A DNA stretch of 64,000 bases from Rs1 sp038900335 (GCA_038900335.1 JBBMRB010000017.1:1-64000); one strand, 5' to 3'. Counted from the first letter of the stretch, positions 52,431-62,076 are shown. Numbers and translations are program-made. Notes: a model not told the origin generated them from the letters alone.

Positions 52431-53474
52431 ATGTCATCACTTAACTCGCTGACACAGCTACTACAAGAAAGTGGCGTCAAGTTTGGATTTTTCGATATGG
52501 GTCGCCATATCACTGAACTGCCATCTATTGAATTTGCACAGATAGAGCAGGGAAACTGTATCTATCCTTCACCTTATTTACATCAAGCTTGGTTAGCATT
52601 GATGTTGTGGAACCCTGAAAACAGCGAGCAAAATATTGTTTGGTTTTTAAAATTCCCACTAGATGAACAAGGCTATCTAGTACAGGCTGTTCGCGATGAC
52701 TTTATTAACCGTTTAATGCTAAACATCAACCAAATATTAGAATCTGCCGATATATCAGAAGCTGAAGATGCTCTCAAAGACAACCCGTTTTCTTTCACTC
52801 CGGATCAGGAAAAAATGGCTGTCTTTCATGCCATTACCGCAAAGCAAACCAAAGCTGAGCCATCCCAGTTCTATCAGCCTTGCCTGCAATACTACAGCGC
52901 TCAAACACCTTTACAGCACTGGCAAGAACTAGGCTTACAAGGTATAGCTGAACTTGCTATCAATATTGCAGATCATCAAGACATCATTATTAACCATTTT
53001 GATCAATACCCCGATGAGCCGTTAATTGCTTTGTGTAATAGCCTTGAGCACAGCGAAATTAGCGAGCAACTATCGACAAAAATCATCGACAAACTCACCC
53101 TTAGTCTAGCTGCAGATCAGCCAAATATCGCTCTTTGTACTGCTTTAGCAAGAGCTGTTTATGCAAGTCCTAATGAGAGTTTTCGACAACAGGCAGTGCT
53201 GTTGCTACTTAACTCGAAATTAGCGCACTCTAGTGAAGTACTCAGTACAATCGCAATTAAACTACCTGCTCAGTTACTCACTCCAGATACTAGCCATTTG
53301 TTTTTAGAAAAGCTTGCTGTCAGTGAAGCAGGACAACAGGGATTTTCTAGAATACTAGCGGATTTAATGTTTAGCGAAAATCTTAGACAAGCTATTTTAA
53401 CTGCTTTTCGCAACCCAAAGCGCAGTGATCAATTAACCAAAGCCATTGGTAGCATGTTTGGCTCTGCTTTTTAG
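52431..53474 (+). CDS. DUF3549 family protein
   Basis: 347 residues, soluble and mostly helical. The N-terminal LTQLLQESGVKFGFFDMGRH and IVWFLKFPLDEQGYLVQAVRDDF are typical of DUF3549 of Pseudomonas and relatives, and the C-terminal half looks like helical repeats. The family has no established function. It follows yqcC after a terminator-like hairpin. ATG start; the Shine-Dalgarno is weak (AGAGATACCTT). Confidence 0.85.
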   Translation: MSSLNSLTQLLQESGVKFGFFDMGRHITELPSIEFAQIEQGNCIYPSPYLHQAWLALMLWNPENSEQNIVWFLKFPLDEQGYLVQAVRDDFINRLMLNINQILESADISEAEDALKDNPFSFTPDQEKMAVFHAITAKQTKAEPSQFYQPCLQYYSAQTPLQHWQELGLQGIAELAINIADHQDIIINHFDQYPDEPLIALCNSLEHSEISEQLSTKIIDKLTLSLAADQPNIALCTALARAVYASPNESFRQQAVLLLLNSKLAHSSEVLSTIAIKLPAQLLTPDTSHLFLEKLAVSEAGQQGFSRILADLMFSENLRQAILTAFRNPKRSDQLTKAIGSMFGSAF

Positions 53475-53520
53475 AGCACTAGCTATTGACCAATAGCCAA
53501 TTGCTTAAGGTATCTACTTT

Positions 53521-54639
53521 TTAAGGTATATACTTTAAGCGATAAACCACACCAGAGTCAGTCGCAATAAAAGACTCTCCCTGTGAATTAATCGCCATTG
53601 ATCGCACACGCTGCGATAAAGATTCTAAATAACGACGCTCACTGAGCTTACCCATGCCATCAATACTAACCACGTTTAGATGCTGTTTGACTAAAGCGCC
53701 TAAGAAAAATTGGTCATTATTAATTAATAAAAAACTTGGCGCTATTGATGGAATATACACATATGATGGCGCTTGCATTCCTGCTTTTTCAGTACCTTCA
53801 CCAATATCAATAGGCCCCCAATATTCTTTACCAAAAGAGACTACCGGCCAGCCATAATTCTTACCCTTCTCTATTAAATTAATTTCATCACCACCACGCG
53901 GGCCATGCTCTGCTGACCATAACTGCTTTGTTTTGCTATCAAAGACTAAACCTTGCGGGTTGCGATGCCCATAACTCCATATATGTGCCAACGCTTTATC
54001 GTTTGTAACAAAAGGATTATCAGCAGGAATGCTACCATCGAGATTAAGCCGTATTATTTTACCTGCATGATTACGTAAATCCTGTGCGTTTTCACGATCA
54101 CCGCGATCGCCAACACCAAAGAAAACATGACCACTGTTATCAAAGGCAATGCGTGAGCCAAAATGCTGCCCTTTATGACTACCGGCATCTGTCACTAATA
54201 ATGACTGCCAGTTTGTTAGCTGCAATGGCCCCTTCTCGTTATTAATAACAAGCTTCGCTCTGCCTAGCGCTGTTGTTGCACCTGCTTTGACACGAGTAGC
54301 ATAAGTGAAATACAACCACTGATCTTGATCATAATTGGGACTGACAGCTACATCTAATAAACCACCTTGGCCGCTAACTGCCACTTCAGCAAGCCCCAAT
54401 ATTTCTCTTGTTTCGCCATTTATAGTATTTAGTAGCCATGCGCTACCCTCCTTTAATGTCACAACAAGCTGCTCATCACTAACAAATGTCATGCCCCATG
54501 GCACACCCGCTAATTTGATGTGCTCAATCGCTTTAATATCATTGAATGCCCTTGATTGAGCAGTGCTATAAACACTAGAGCTGGCCATTAACGCCACGGT
54601 TACCAAGGCCAATAAATATTTATAATTTAAAGCTTTCAT
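53521..54639 (-). CDS. PQQ-dependent sugar dehydrogenase (YliI/Asd-like), periplasmic
   Basis: 372 residues with a signal peptide (MKALNYKYLLALVTVALMAS, cleavage near VYS or STA). The six-bladed propeller motifs include GVPWGMTFVSDEQLVVT, GGLLDVAVSPNYDQDQWLYF, HFGSRIAFDNSGHVFFGVGD with the catalytic-type His, RNPQGLVFD and WSAEHGPRGGDEINL. These match soluble aldose sugar dehydrogenases of the glucose/sorbosone dehydrogenase family. Substrate unknown; the cofactor PQQ may be made or imported. ATG with AAGGAAGAGGG upstream. Confidence 0.9.
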   Translation of the reverse strand: MKALNYKYLLALVTVALMASSSVYSTAQSRAFNDIKAIEHIKLAGVPWGMTFVSDEQLVVTLKEGSAWLLNTINGETREILGLAEVAVSGQGGLLDVAVSPNYDQDQWLYFTYATRVKAGATTALGRAKLVINNEKGPLQLTNWQSLLVTDAGSHKGQHFGSRIAFDNSGHVFFGVGDRGDRENAQDLRNHAGKIIRLNLDGSIPADNPFVTNDKALAHIWSYGHRNPQGLVFDSKTKQLWSAEHGPRGGDEINLIEKGKNYGWPVVSFGKEYWGPIDIGEGTEKAGMQAPSYVYIPSIAPSFLLINNDQFFLGALVKQHLNVVSIDGMGKLSERRYLESLSQRVRSMAINSQGESFIATDSGVVYRLKYIP

Positions 54640-54827
54640 CTCACCCTCTTCCTTAACTTAGTAATGATCAATCGATCATAGCATCGAACATTTACATAAT
54701 CATATTTTTAGCCTTGTTAATTTTAACCACAATAACCTATCAGTAGATATACTGATTATAACCTGCTTAAATAGCTACTTTACTTAAAGCGATACTGCGC
54801 CCTCATGAACACTAAAGAGCAGTTATA

Positions 54828-55934
54828 ATGATCATAGAAAATTTAATTATTGGCGGTGGTATCAGCGGCCTACTTGCAGCAAGAAAACTAGCGGAGTCAG
54901 GTAAAAAGTACCTATTATTAGAGGCAAAATCAGTCTTAGGGGGACGCATATACAGCCCTCATACTGAAGACAACAGCCACCAGCATGATTTAGGCCCGAC
55001 CTGGATTTTCCCTCATCAAATTAAAATGCAGTCGCTGCTAGCTCAATTATCGATCCACTCATTTGAACAGCAAGCGACAGGTGACCTACTGTACCAACAG
55101 AGCATAAATAATATTACTAGGCATGCAGGCACACAAGGCGCAAGCATGTATCGCGTTGAAGGCGGTATCCTATCCGTTATTGATGCTCTCGCTATGCCGC
55201 TTGATAAATCAGCTATTAAAACTGGATATTGCGTTAATAATATTCAGCGACATGTAAATCATCAAGATAGTGCCTGGCAAGTCAGTGCGCGTCATAAAGG
55301 CGAAGAGGTTGAGATAACAGCGACAAATTTGATCTTAGCATTAGCGCCGCGCATGATCATTGAACACTTAAAGCCAGCACAATGGGCATCAACCGCACTG
55401 ATCAACGCATTGCAAAACACCTCTACATGGATGGCAGCACAAGCTAAATGCCTTGTCGTTTATGAGCAGCCTTTTTGGCGAGCACAAGGATTATCAGGCC
55501 AAGCCTTTAGTGCAATCGGACCCATGCAGGAAATTCACGATGCCAGTGCCAATGAGCAAGCACCTTACGCACTATTTGGCTTTATCGGCATCAACGCCTT
55601 ACAGCGCGCATCTTTAAGTACACAGAAGCTACAGCAAGCGTGCATCAATCAGCTTGTAAATATTTTTGGTGAGCAAGCAGCAACATACCAACAAGTCTAT
55701 CTTAAAGATTGGGCTGTTGATAAATTTACGGCATCAGCGCAAGACTTAAAAGAAACACCTCAACATCCCAACTTCGCTATCAATTTATTCAAAGATGAGC
55801 TTGAGACAAAGCGGGTTCATTTGGTGGCTAGTGAGTTTTCAGCAATCGATCCTGGTTATTTAGAAGGCGCTGTAGAGGCAGTAGATAGCAACTTAGTAGT
55901 CACTAATTTATCAATATTAAAGGCAGGAAAATGA
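54828..55934 (+). CDS. FAD-dependent amine oxidase family protein
   Basis: 368 residues. The N-terminal Rossmann motif LIIGGGISGLLAARKLAESG and LLLEAKSVLGGRI mark an FAD-dependent amine oxidase or protoporphyrinogen-oxidase-like fold; HDLGPTWIFP follows, and the C-terminal end has the second FAD segment (DPGYLEGAVEAV). It is shorter than typical monoamine oxidases (about 450). Substrate unknown. Alone between the sugar dehydrogenase and nhaC. ATG with AAAGAG upstream. Confidence 0.88.
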   Translation: MIIENLIIGGGISGLLAARKLAESGKKYLLLEAKSVLGGRIYSPHTEDNSHQHDLGPTWIFPHQIKMQSLLAQLSIHSFEQQATGDLLYQQSINNITRHAGTQGASMYRVEGGILSVIDALAMPLDKSAIKTGYCVNNIQRHVNHQDSAWQVSARHKGEEVEITATNLILALAPRMIIEHLKPAQWASTALINALQNTSTWMAAQAKCLVVYEQPFWRAQGLSGQAFSAIGPMQEIHDASANEQAPYALFGFIGINALQRASLSTQKLQQACINQLVNIFGEQAATYQQVYLKDWAVDKFTASAQDLKETPQHPNFAINLFKDELETKRVHLVASEFSAIDPGYLEGAVEAVDSNLVVTNLSILKAGK

Positions 55935-56005
55935 GAAGTGCGAAGTAACAAATACAGCAGTTAAATTGATGATTAAAAACGATCAATTTAACTGCGCCTA
56001 CTATG

Positions 56006-57328
56006 TTAGGCAGTCGTAGTTTGAGACTTAGGCCAAGCGAAAAATATCGACAATATAGCGATCAACCCCAATAACCAGCTATATTGAACATAGCCCACTA
56101 AAGAGAACACCGACACTTTAGCGAGCGATGCTGCTAATAAAATTTGCGCTCCATAAGGCAATACACCTTGTACAACACAGGAGAAAATATCGAGTAAACT
56201 AGCACTGCGCTTAGGGTCGACGTTATAGCGCTCAGCAATTTTTTTGGCTACTGAGCCATTAATCAAAATAGAAACCGTATTATTTGCAGTACATAAATTG
56301 GTCAAAGCAACACAGGCACTAATACTTAGCTCACCCGCTCTGGTTGATCCAGCTTTTGCACCAAATAAAGCACCGGTACGCTCAACGACATCCATTAACC
56401 AATCTAAGCCACCTTGAGTCTTCATTAACGCTGCCAAGCCACCAATTAATAAAGAGAGAATCAGTATCTCTTGCATACCGGTATAGCCAGCATAAATATC
56501 AGCTGACCATGTTGCCACACTATAATCTTGTACTGATACCAAACCGATAATGCCAGCAAAAACAATCCCACTAAACAATACCAGCATGACATTAACACCG
56601 GCGATTGCCAAACCTAGTACCGCAACATAGGGCAATACTTTTACCCAATCATATTCTTTAATATCACCTATTTGAGCATTGCTGCTTTGAAAGAATAACC
56701 AAACAAGTGTCAATAGTGCAGCAGGTAAGGCGATTTTAAAGTTCATTTTAAACTTATCACGCATATCACAACCTTGGGTACGCGTTGCCGCAATCGTGGT
56801 ATCTGAAATAATAGATAAGTTATCACCAAACATCGCACCGCCAATCACAGTACCCATGGTTAATAATAAAGATAACTGTGCGGCATCAGCAACACCGATT
56901 GCGATCGGTGCGATAGCCGCAATGGTACCCATTGAAGTACCCATCGAAGTTGCAACAAAGGCAGTAATAACAAAAATACCAGGCAATAATAATGATGCTG
57001 GTATGATACTTAAACCAAAGTTAACTGTCGCATCGACACCACCTACAGCTTTAGCCACACTGGCGAAAGCACCAGCAAGCAAATAAATCAACACCATGGT
57101 GGTAATCGTATTATCACCTACGCCATTAACGAAGGTTTCTATACGCTTATTTAAATTCCCTTTCGCCATAGCAATAGCGAGCGCAATAGCGGGTAAAATA
57201 GCGACCGGGGCCGATATTTGATAAAAGGCAAAATCAACGCCTTGTGATTGATACCAAAGCCCACTGCCGACAAAAAGGACAAGGAAAAGTACTAGCGGTA
57301 AAAGCGCTAGCCAAGATTTAGAAGTCAT
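56006..57328 (-). CDS. nhaC: Na+/H+ antiporter, NhaC family
   Basis: 440 residues from ATG at 57328; a TTG six codons earlier is possible. About 11-12 membrane helices. Conserved NhaC segments: AFVATSMGTSMGTIAAIAPI, GAMFGDNLSIISDTTIAATR, CVALTNLCTANNTVSILING and GVLPYGAQILLAA. It would exchange Na+ for H+, or possibly an organic ion pair, at the inner membrane; some family members swap malate/lactate or transport amino acids. A 393-base leader region lies upstream. Its Shine-Dalgarno is poor. Confidence 0.88.
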   Translation of the reverse strand: MTSKSWLALLPLVLFLVLFVGSGLWYQSQGVDFAFYQISAPVAILPAIALAIAMAKGNLNKRIETFVNGVGDNTITTMVLIYLLAGAFASVAKAVGGVDATVNFGLSIIPASLLLPGIFVITAFVATSMGTSMGTIAAIAPIAIGVADAAQLSLLLTMGTVIGGAMFGDNLSIISDTTIAATRTQGCDMRDKFKMNFKIALPAALLTLVWLFFQSSNAQIGDIKEYDWVKVLPYVAVLGLAIAGVNVMLVLFSGIVFAGIIGLVSVQDYSVATWSADIYAGYTGMQEILILSLLIGGLAALMKTQGGLDWLMDVVERTGALFGAKAGSTRAGELSISACVALTNLCTANNTVSILINGSVAKKIAERYNVDPKRSASLLDIFSCVVQGVLPYGAQILLAASLAKVSVFSLVGYVQYSWLLGLIAILSIFFAWPKSQTTTA

Positions 57329-57604
57329 ATTGTCTGTTGTTTCCAAATTAGATTAAAAGATAAACTACCTTGCTGAGCACGGCATTATATTAAGAAGGGC
57401 GCGATGATAATGAATTGAGTAGCAATATGCTAATAACAAATTGGCATGGTGATAAAGCAATTTGATATAACCAAAAGCTACAGTTAACACCAGAAAAGCA
57501 TAACTAAAGAGAATAAACAATTCACTCATTTTAGCTAAATCACTAATAGCGATAGCTTGTTGCTAAGGGGGCTAATAAAACAAAGAGGAAAAAGCAGCGA
57601 GCTA

Positions 57605-57638
57605 CCTTAAAATAGCTTTTAAGGAGGTGATTATGTAA
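57605..57638. promoter_or_regulatory. Perfect hairpin fused to a full Shine-Dalgarno and ATG-TAA start-stop
   Basis: CCTTAAAA (57605-57612) and TTTTAAGG (57617-57624) form a perfect stem with loop TAGC. The right arm runs into TAAGGAGGTGAT (57620-57631), fully complementary to the 3' end of 16S rRNA, followed by ATG TAA (57633-57638) on the plus strand. On the minus strand, the direction of nhaC, the same bases read ATCACCTCCTTA, identical to the 16S tail. Confidence 0.5.
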
Positions 57639-57665
57639 GGAGCTATAGAAGAAAATATTTATATA

Positions 57666-57701
57666 TTAAAAACATAATGCTGACCGCTTAGGGCCAGCAT
57701 T
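57666..57701 (-). terminator. Terminator after ybiT
   Basis: AATGCTG (57676-57682) and CAGCATT (57695-57701) form the outer stem and CC/GG extends it. On the minus strand ATGTTTTTAAT follows. Confidence 0.7.
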
Positions 57702-57721
57702 TATGGCAACTCTAACTTAAT

Positions 57722-59335
57722 TTATACACTTAACAAACGCTTAGCGACAGCTGCTTTCTCAGCTAGATATTCATCATATGTGCCATGAAAATTAACCATC
57801 GACTTATTTTTAATTTCAATCACTCTCGTCGCCAGAGTCGAAACAAACTCTCTGTCGTGGCTGACAAATATCAGTGTGCCATCATAGCCTTTCAAAGCTT
57901 GGTTTAATGCTTCAATCGCTTCCATATCCATGTGGTTAGTTGGTTCATCAAGTATCAGAACATTAGTATCCATCATCATTAACTTACCGAACAGCATTCT
58001 GTTTTTCTCACCACCTGAACAAACTTTTGCTTTCTTATTAAAGTCATTTTCAGTGAATAGTAAGCGCCCAAGCATGGCGCGAACTTTCAGATCATCATGT
58101 TTTACAGTACGCCATTGCGACATCCAATCAAACAAGGTTAAATCGTTATCAAAGTCTTCAGTATTATCTTGTGGGCAATAACCGATAACAGAGTTTTCAG
58201 ACCATTTAACAACTCCGCTATTTGCTTGAATCTGATCCATTAAGCAGCGAATGAATGTGGTTTTACCCGCACCATTCTCACCTAAAACAGCTAATCTTGC
58301 CCCCGCTTCAATAATAATATCGCCACTAGTAAACAGCGTTTCACCATCAAAACCATGGCTTAAATCTTCTAGTATTAATGCTTGGCGATGTAATTTTTTA
58401 TGTTGTTTAAAGTTCAGTGACGGTGTCATTCGACTTGATGACTTAACCTCATCAAGTTTGATTTTATCCATTTTCTTCGCACGTGAACTCGCCTGCTTCG
58501 CCTTAGAGGCATTGGCACCAAAGCGATTAACAAACGCTTGCAGCTCATCAATTTCTGCACTCTTTTTAGCGTTTTCACTATGTAATTGTTCACGTATTAA
58601 CGAAGAGGCGGCTAAAAAGTATTCATAGTTACCAGGATAAATACGCAGCTCACCATAATCGATATCAGCCATGTGAGTACACACAGAGTTAAGGAAATGG
58701 CGATCGTGAGAGATAATGATCATAGTGCATTTGCGCTTATTAAGCTCAATTGCTAGCCAATTAATGGTATCGATATCTAAGTTGTTGGTTGGCTCATCTA
58801 ATAGTAAGATATCTGGATTTGAAAACAGTGCCTGTGCTAATAGCACACGCAGTTTCCAACCTGGAGCGACCTGGCTCATCAAGCCAAAGTGCAGTTCTTC
58901 TTCAATGCCTGCTTGTAGTAAAATTTCACCTGCACGGCTCTCCGCGGTATAGCCATCCATCTCGGCAAACTCCGCCTCAAGATTACCTACCTTCATACCA
59001 TCGGCTTCAGACATCTCCGGCAACGCATAAATACGATCGCGCTCCTGTTTTACTGCCCACAGCGCGCTATCACCTTTAATTACAGCGTCTACTACGGTAT
59101 ATGCTTCAAATGCATATTGATCTTGGCTCAGTGTACCTAATTTTTGTCCCTCTGTTATAGAGACATTACCCGAGGTAGCTGCAAGCTCACCACTGAGTAT
59201 TTTCATGAAGGTCGATTTACCACAGCCATTCGCACCAATTAGGCCGTACCGATTACCATTTCCAAATTTTGCTGAAATATTTTCAAATAATGGCTGGGCA
59301 CCAAATTGCATTGTTACGTTAGCAGTAGAGATCAA
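57722..59335 (-). CDS. ybiT: ABC-F family ATPase YbiT
   Basis: 537 residues from TTG at 59335, chosen because it matches the YbiT N-terminus (LISTANVTMQFG, compare MLVSSNVTMQFG) and GGAA lies upstream; the longer frame starts with GTG and adds unmatched residues. Two ABC domains with no membrane helices: Walker A LIGANGCGKST and LGENGAGKTT, signature regions SQVAPGWKLRVLLAQAL and VCSGGEKNRMLFGKL, Walker B DILLLDEPTNNLD and VLILDEPTNHMD. ABC-F proteins act on the ribosome E site. The near-identity with Escherichia coli YbiT in several stretches makes the name firm. Terminator at 57666. Confidence 0.95.
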   Translation of the reverse strand: MISTANVTMQFGAQPLFENISAKFGNGNRYGLIGANGCGKSTFMKILSGELAATSGNVSITEGQKLGTLSQDQYAFEAYTVVDAVIKGDSALWAVKQERDRIYALPEMSEADGMKVGNLEAEFAEMDGYTAESRAGEILLQAGIEEELHFGLMSQVAPGWKLRVLLAQALFSNPDILLLDEPTNNLDIDTINWLAIELNKRKCTMIIISHDRHFLNSVCTHMADIDYGELRIYPGNYEYFLAASSLIREQLHSENAKKSAEIDELQAFVNRFGANASKAKQASSRAKKMDKIKLDEVKSSSRMTPSLNFKQHKKLHRQALILEDLSHGFDGETLFTSGDIIIEAGARLAVLGENGAGKTTFIRCLMDQIQANSGVVKWSENSVIGYCPQDNTEDFDNDLTLFDWMSQWRTVKHDDLKVRAMLGRLLFTENDFNKKAKVCSGGEKNRMLFGKLMMMDTNVLILDEPTNHMDMEAIEALNQALKGYDGTLIFVSHDREFVSTLATRVIEIKNKSMVNFHGTYDEYLAEKAAVAKRLLSV

Positions 59336-59499
59336 AAGTCGTTTTCCAATAGCTGAGATAGAATAAAAGAGATAGATGGTGAATTGATAAAACACACACC
59401 TTTTAGGCGCTACATTGTACCTAGCTTAAGTGGGTTAGTCGAACCGCTTTAGCCCTGCAAGTCTTTTAATATTGCTCAGCGCTGATCAGGCGTACTAAC

Positions 59500-60267
59500 T
59501 CACGAGCCTAATTGGCTTGCAAGCGTGGTGATATCATCACAGTCACTGTCTTGGTAACCGTAGAGACCGACAGGTGTTTGCATTCGAATAACGGCTTGTG
59601 CCTGCATCGGGAAGCGATCATTTTCATAACATTGCTTGTTAAAATCGATCGGATTCCTGGTGACATCAAACCCCTCTATCTTATCGGGATCTGTATTGTG
59701 AAAATCAACTAACATCAACCTCTTCACCGCAGTTGAGACTATTGGCACTATCATTTTAGGGCAATACGTGACTGATATTTTCAATAAATTTGCATCTTGA
59801 ATAGACTGCGCCTGAGCACCTTTTGGTGTCGCATCTCGATACAGCAAATGATCATTGGCAATACTTTTTGAAGTCTGCGCTGCCAAAGTATTACTTTGCC
59901 AATGCCCCTTACTTGCCGGTGGGTTCAGTCTTTTAATGCAAGCAATAGAATCGAACTGTGAGCTTTGACCTGCACCTAACTGCTCTAGTAGGTTCATTTG
60001 TCTTGCGGCTAAAATCTTGTTATTACCATCATTAGCCGCACTTTTCACAGGCTCTAGCACAGCCAATTTTTGAGCGAGCGCTAAACGCATAGATAAGGGG
60101 TGCGAATAATTTAAAGAGCCGACTCTGGCCGCTTCAAACACAGCATAGTTTAAAATAGTTTTTGCATTATATAATAAAGCAAATTGGATAATGCTAAACA
60201 ATAGCAGTAATGCCACGAAGGCAACTACTATCATTTCCACCATTGCTTGGCCTTTTTGCAATTTCAC
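59500..60267 (-). CDS. TadE-like pseudopilin of a Tad locus
   Basis: 255 residues. The N-terminus KLQKGQAMVEMIVVAFVALL is a TadE/TadG-type prepilin-like signal, with Glu after the processing site and a hydrophobic helix to about residue 30. NYAVFEAARVGSLNYSHP is typical of TadE-like proteins. The rest is periplasmic with several cysteines. The start is GTG at 60267, with GGA about seven bases upstream. It is the last visible gene of the Tad cluster and follows the TPR lipoprotein by 36 bases. Whether it is a minor pilin or another pseudopilin is unknown. Confidence 0.85.
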   Translation of the reverse strand: MKLQKGQAMVEMIVVAFVALLLLFSIIQFALLYNAKTILNYAVFEAARVGSLNYSHPLSMRLALAQKLAVLEPVKSAANDGNNKILAARQMNLLEQLGAGQSSQFDSIACIKRLNPPASKGHWQSNTLAAQTSKSIANDHLLYRDATPKGAQAQSIQDANLLKISVTYCPKMIVPIVSTAVKRLMLVDFHNTDPDKIEGFDVTRNPIDFNKQCYENDRFPMQAQAVIRMQTPVGLYGYQDSDCDDITTLASQLGS

Positions 60268-60303
60268 TATTTTTCCAACCCCGATACTAGCTAGATAATT
60301 ACT

Positions 60304-60759
60304 TTAATATTTCTTATTAATCAAGTCACGCATACCTTGGTTATAATATTTTGCCGATTTATATAGTGGATCTTTAGGATCAACATTTTTTTTCATCTGC
60401 TGCCAAGTACCCGCACCTTCTTTCATATAAACCACAGCGAGGTTATGCCAAGCTTTACTATGTGTTTTATCTAGCGCAATAACGGCTTTATAAGCAGCTA
60501 CCGCCTCATCATATTGACCTAGATGACTATGGATATTCGCAATTTTAAACAATACATAACTATTGCTATTATCTTTTGCCGCTAGCGCTTTATATTCTTT
60601 TAACGCATCTTCGTATTGCTTACCTTGATAATTTAGATCAGCTCGCGCTAAATTAGCATTAACCAGCTCGCCCTCGCCATTGCCGCCTTTTTGTTGCGCT
60701 GTCGTACAAGCCGTTAAAAAGAGGCTTAAGCATAATATTATAATGTTAGTCAATTTCAT
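60304..60759 (-). CDS. TPR lipoprotein, TadD-like
   Basis: 151 residues from ATG at 60759 (GAG eight bases upstream; the GTG start three codons earlier is less likely). The lipobox LFLTAC gives a lipid-anchored protein. TPR-type repeats cover about residues 40-150 (ALKEYKALAAKDNSNSYVLF, AVAAYKAVIALDKTHSKAWH). TadD proteins are outer-membrane lipoproteins that help assemble the Tad secretin. This one is shorter than most TadD, so a related role is inferred. It lies between DUF192 and the TadE-like gene. Confidence 0.85.
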   Translation of the reverse strand: MKLTNIIILCLSLFLTACTTAQQKGGNGEGELVNANLARADLNYQGKQYEDALKEYKALAAKDNSNSYVLFKIANIHSHLGQYDEAVAAYKAVIALDKTHSKAWHNLAVVYMKEGAGTWQQMKKNVDPKDPLYKSAKYYNQGMRDLINKKY

Positions 60760-60780
60760 GTTCGTCACTCTGTCGTTGTA

Positions 60781-61137
60781 TTAATTATTAAGGGGTAAGT
60801 CTGTCACTGTTAAGTGCATACCTTTTTTTATCTGTAAACGCGCAATCGTACCTGCACATAACTCAAGAGTACTGTGGCCTGTGATTGCACAAGAGATTCG
60901 ATTAGGTTGGATATTTTCAACCAATTTCACAACCTTTAATTGTTTACTCAAATACACCAAATCTAATGGGTATTGCATTGCAAAAGTATGCACTGAACGA
61001 CAAGGGCTAATCAGCAACCCTTGATCTATTCTTATTTTCGCTAACGCTAACAAACCGCGATTACGCTCTTTAAACGTTTGTGTAATCGCAATCTCTAGTC
61101 TGATATTGTCTTTAAATTGTAGATAGCGATATATCAT
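60781..61137 (-). CDS. DUF192 family protein
   Basis: 118 residues. RNRGLLALAKIRIDQGLLISPCRSVHTFAMQYPLDLVYL and the C-terminal LELCAGTIARLQIKKG match DUF192, a small beta-rich family that is usually periplasmic. This protein has no clear signal peptide, which is unusual. The family often sits in Tad and similar clusters of gammaproteobacteria. Function unknown. It lies between tadC and the TPR lipoprotein gene. Confidence 0.85.
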   Translation of the reverse strand: MIYRYLQFKDNIRLEIAITQTFKERNRGLLALAKIRIDQGLLISPCRSVHTFAMQYPLDLVYLSKQLKVVKLVENIQPNRISCAITGHSTLELCAGTIARLQIKKGMHLTVTDLPLNN

Positions 61138-61185
61138 GGCGGATTACCTACCTGGATGAATATTTTAAAACTTAGCAGCAAATGA

Positions 61186-62076
61186 TTACATTGACATAAA
61201 TTTCATCATGATTGGGAAACCCAACACGATAAATGTCACTGGAAAAATAAATACTATCAATGGAAAAACCAATTTAACGGGTGCTTCCATCGCCTTTTTC
61301 TCCGCCCTTTGAAAGCGCTCTGTACGACGCTGCTCGGATTGTATTCGCAATGTTTTAGCCATACTTGAGCCCATTTTTTCAGCTTGTATCATTGCGTTCA
61401 CAAAGCGCGAGATATCATCCACTTTCAATCTAGCATCCATTCTTTTTAACGCTTCAGCACGCGTAACACCGGATCTCATATCACGCATCACAATACTAAA
61501 CTCATTGCGCAACGCACCCTTAGGCCCTTTATTGAGCGCTTGTTGCATGGCACCTGTCAGGTTTAACCCAGCTTCCACTGACATGGTGGTAAAGTCTAAA
61601 TAGATAGGTAATGCTTTAATCACCTGCATCTCTCGTCTTTTGCGAGTATCCGCTAACCAAACCGAGGGGAATAGGAAACCAGCGACTAATGCCAATAATA
61701 AAAACAATGCCATGTTTGGCACATCCTTTAATGACAGCATCACCAACAGCGATAGTAAAAAACAAATAGCGGACCCGACGTACCTTAAGGCAATAAACTG
61801 CTCAGCCGTTAAAATATAGCTCACACCGGTGTGCTGTAATTTACGCTCTACTTTATCCAAATAGTTGTTGCTGTATATCATCTCAACCAATAAGGTGGCC
61901 ATTAACACCAGCGGCCAAATTAGCACCAAGCCATTGGGCAGTGGGTCCATATATGTGCGCTCATCTTCTGGCTGATCAGGCATTGATTTTTGGATAAAAA
62001 ACATAATCAACATAATGCTGACGCCGATAAAAATTATAGCGGCCAGATAAATAACTTCTAGTGTCATTTCAAACAT
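61186..62076 (-). CDS. tadC: Tad pilus inner-membrane protein TadC
   Basis: 296 residues of the type II secretion F family. An N-terminal helix (about 6-28), helices near 50-70, 90-140, and a C-terminal helix are visible. The cytoplasmic domain has LPIYLDFTTMSVEAGLNLTG, FSIVMRDMRSGVTRAEAL and QAEKMGSSMAKTLRIQSEQ. It forms the platform with TadB. ATG with AGGAG upstream. It is 56 bases after tadB. Confidence 0.93.
   Translation of the reverse strand: MFEMTLEVIYLAAIIFIGVSIMLIMFFIQKSMPDQPEDERTYMDPLPNGLVLIWPLVLMATLLVEMIYSNNYLDKVERKLQHTGVSYILTAEQFIALRYVGSAICFLLSLLVMLSLKDVPNMALFLLLALVAGFLFPSVWLADTRKRREMQVIKALPIYLDFTTMSVEAGLNLTGAMQQALNKGPKGALRNEFSIVMRDMRSGVTRAEALKRMDARLKVDDISRFVNAMIQAEKMGSSMAKTLRIQSEQRRTERFQRAEKKAMEAPVKLVFPLIVFIFPVTFIVLGFPIMMKFMSM

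Larger units (their letters stand above)
57329..57721. other. 393-base region upstream of nhaC
   Basis: No gene is visible. It holds the ybiT terminator (57666-57701) and the Shine-Dalgarno/start-stop element (57605-57638). A cation riboswitch in the nhaC leader is possible by context only; I cannot recognise one from the sequence. Confidence 0.45.

Noticed and set aside
58251..58628. Open frame of 125 codons antisense to ybiT
   Set aside because: Opposite a near-textbook ABC-F gene and lacking any family resemblance.
20444..59479. The 16-mer TTTTAATATTGCTCAG occurs at 20444-20459 and at 59464-59479
   Set aside because: In 64 kb of AT-rich DNA a few chance 16-base matches are expected; flanks do not match and no family of copies exists.
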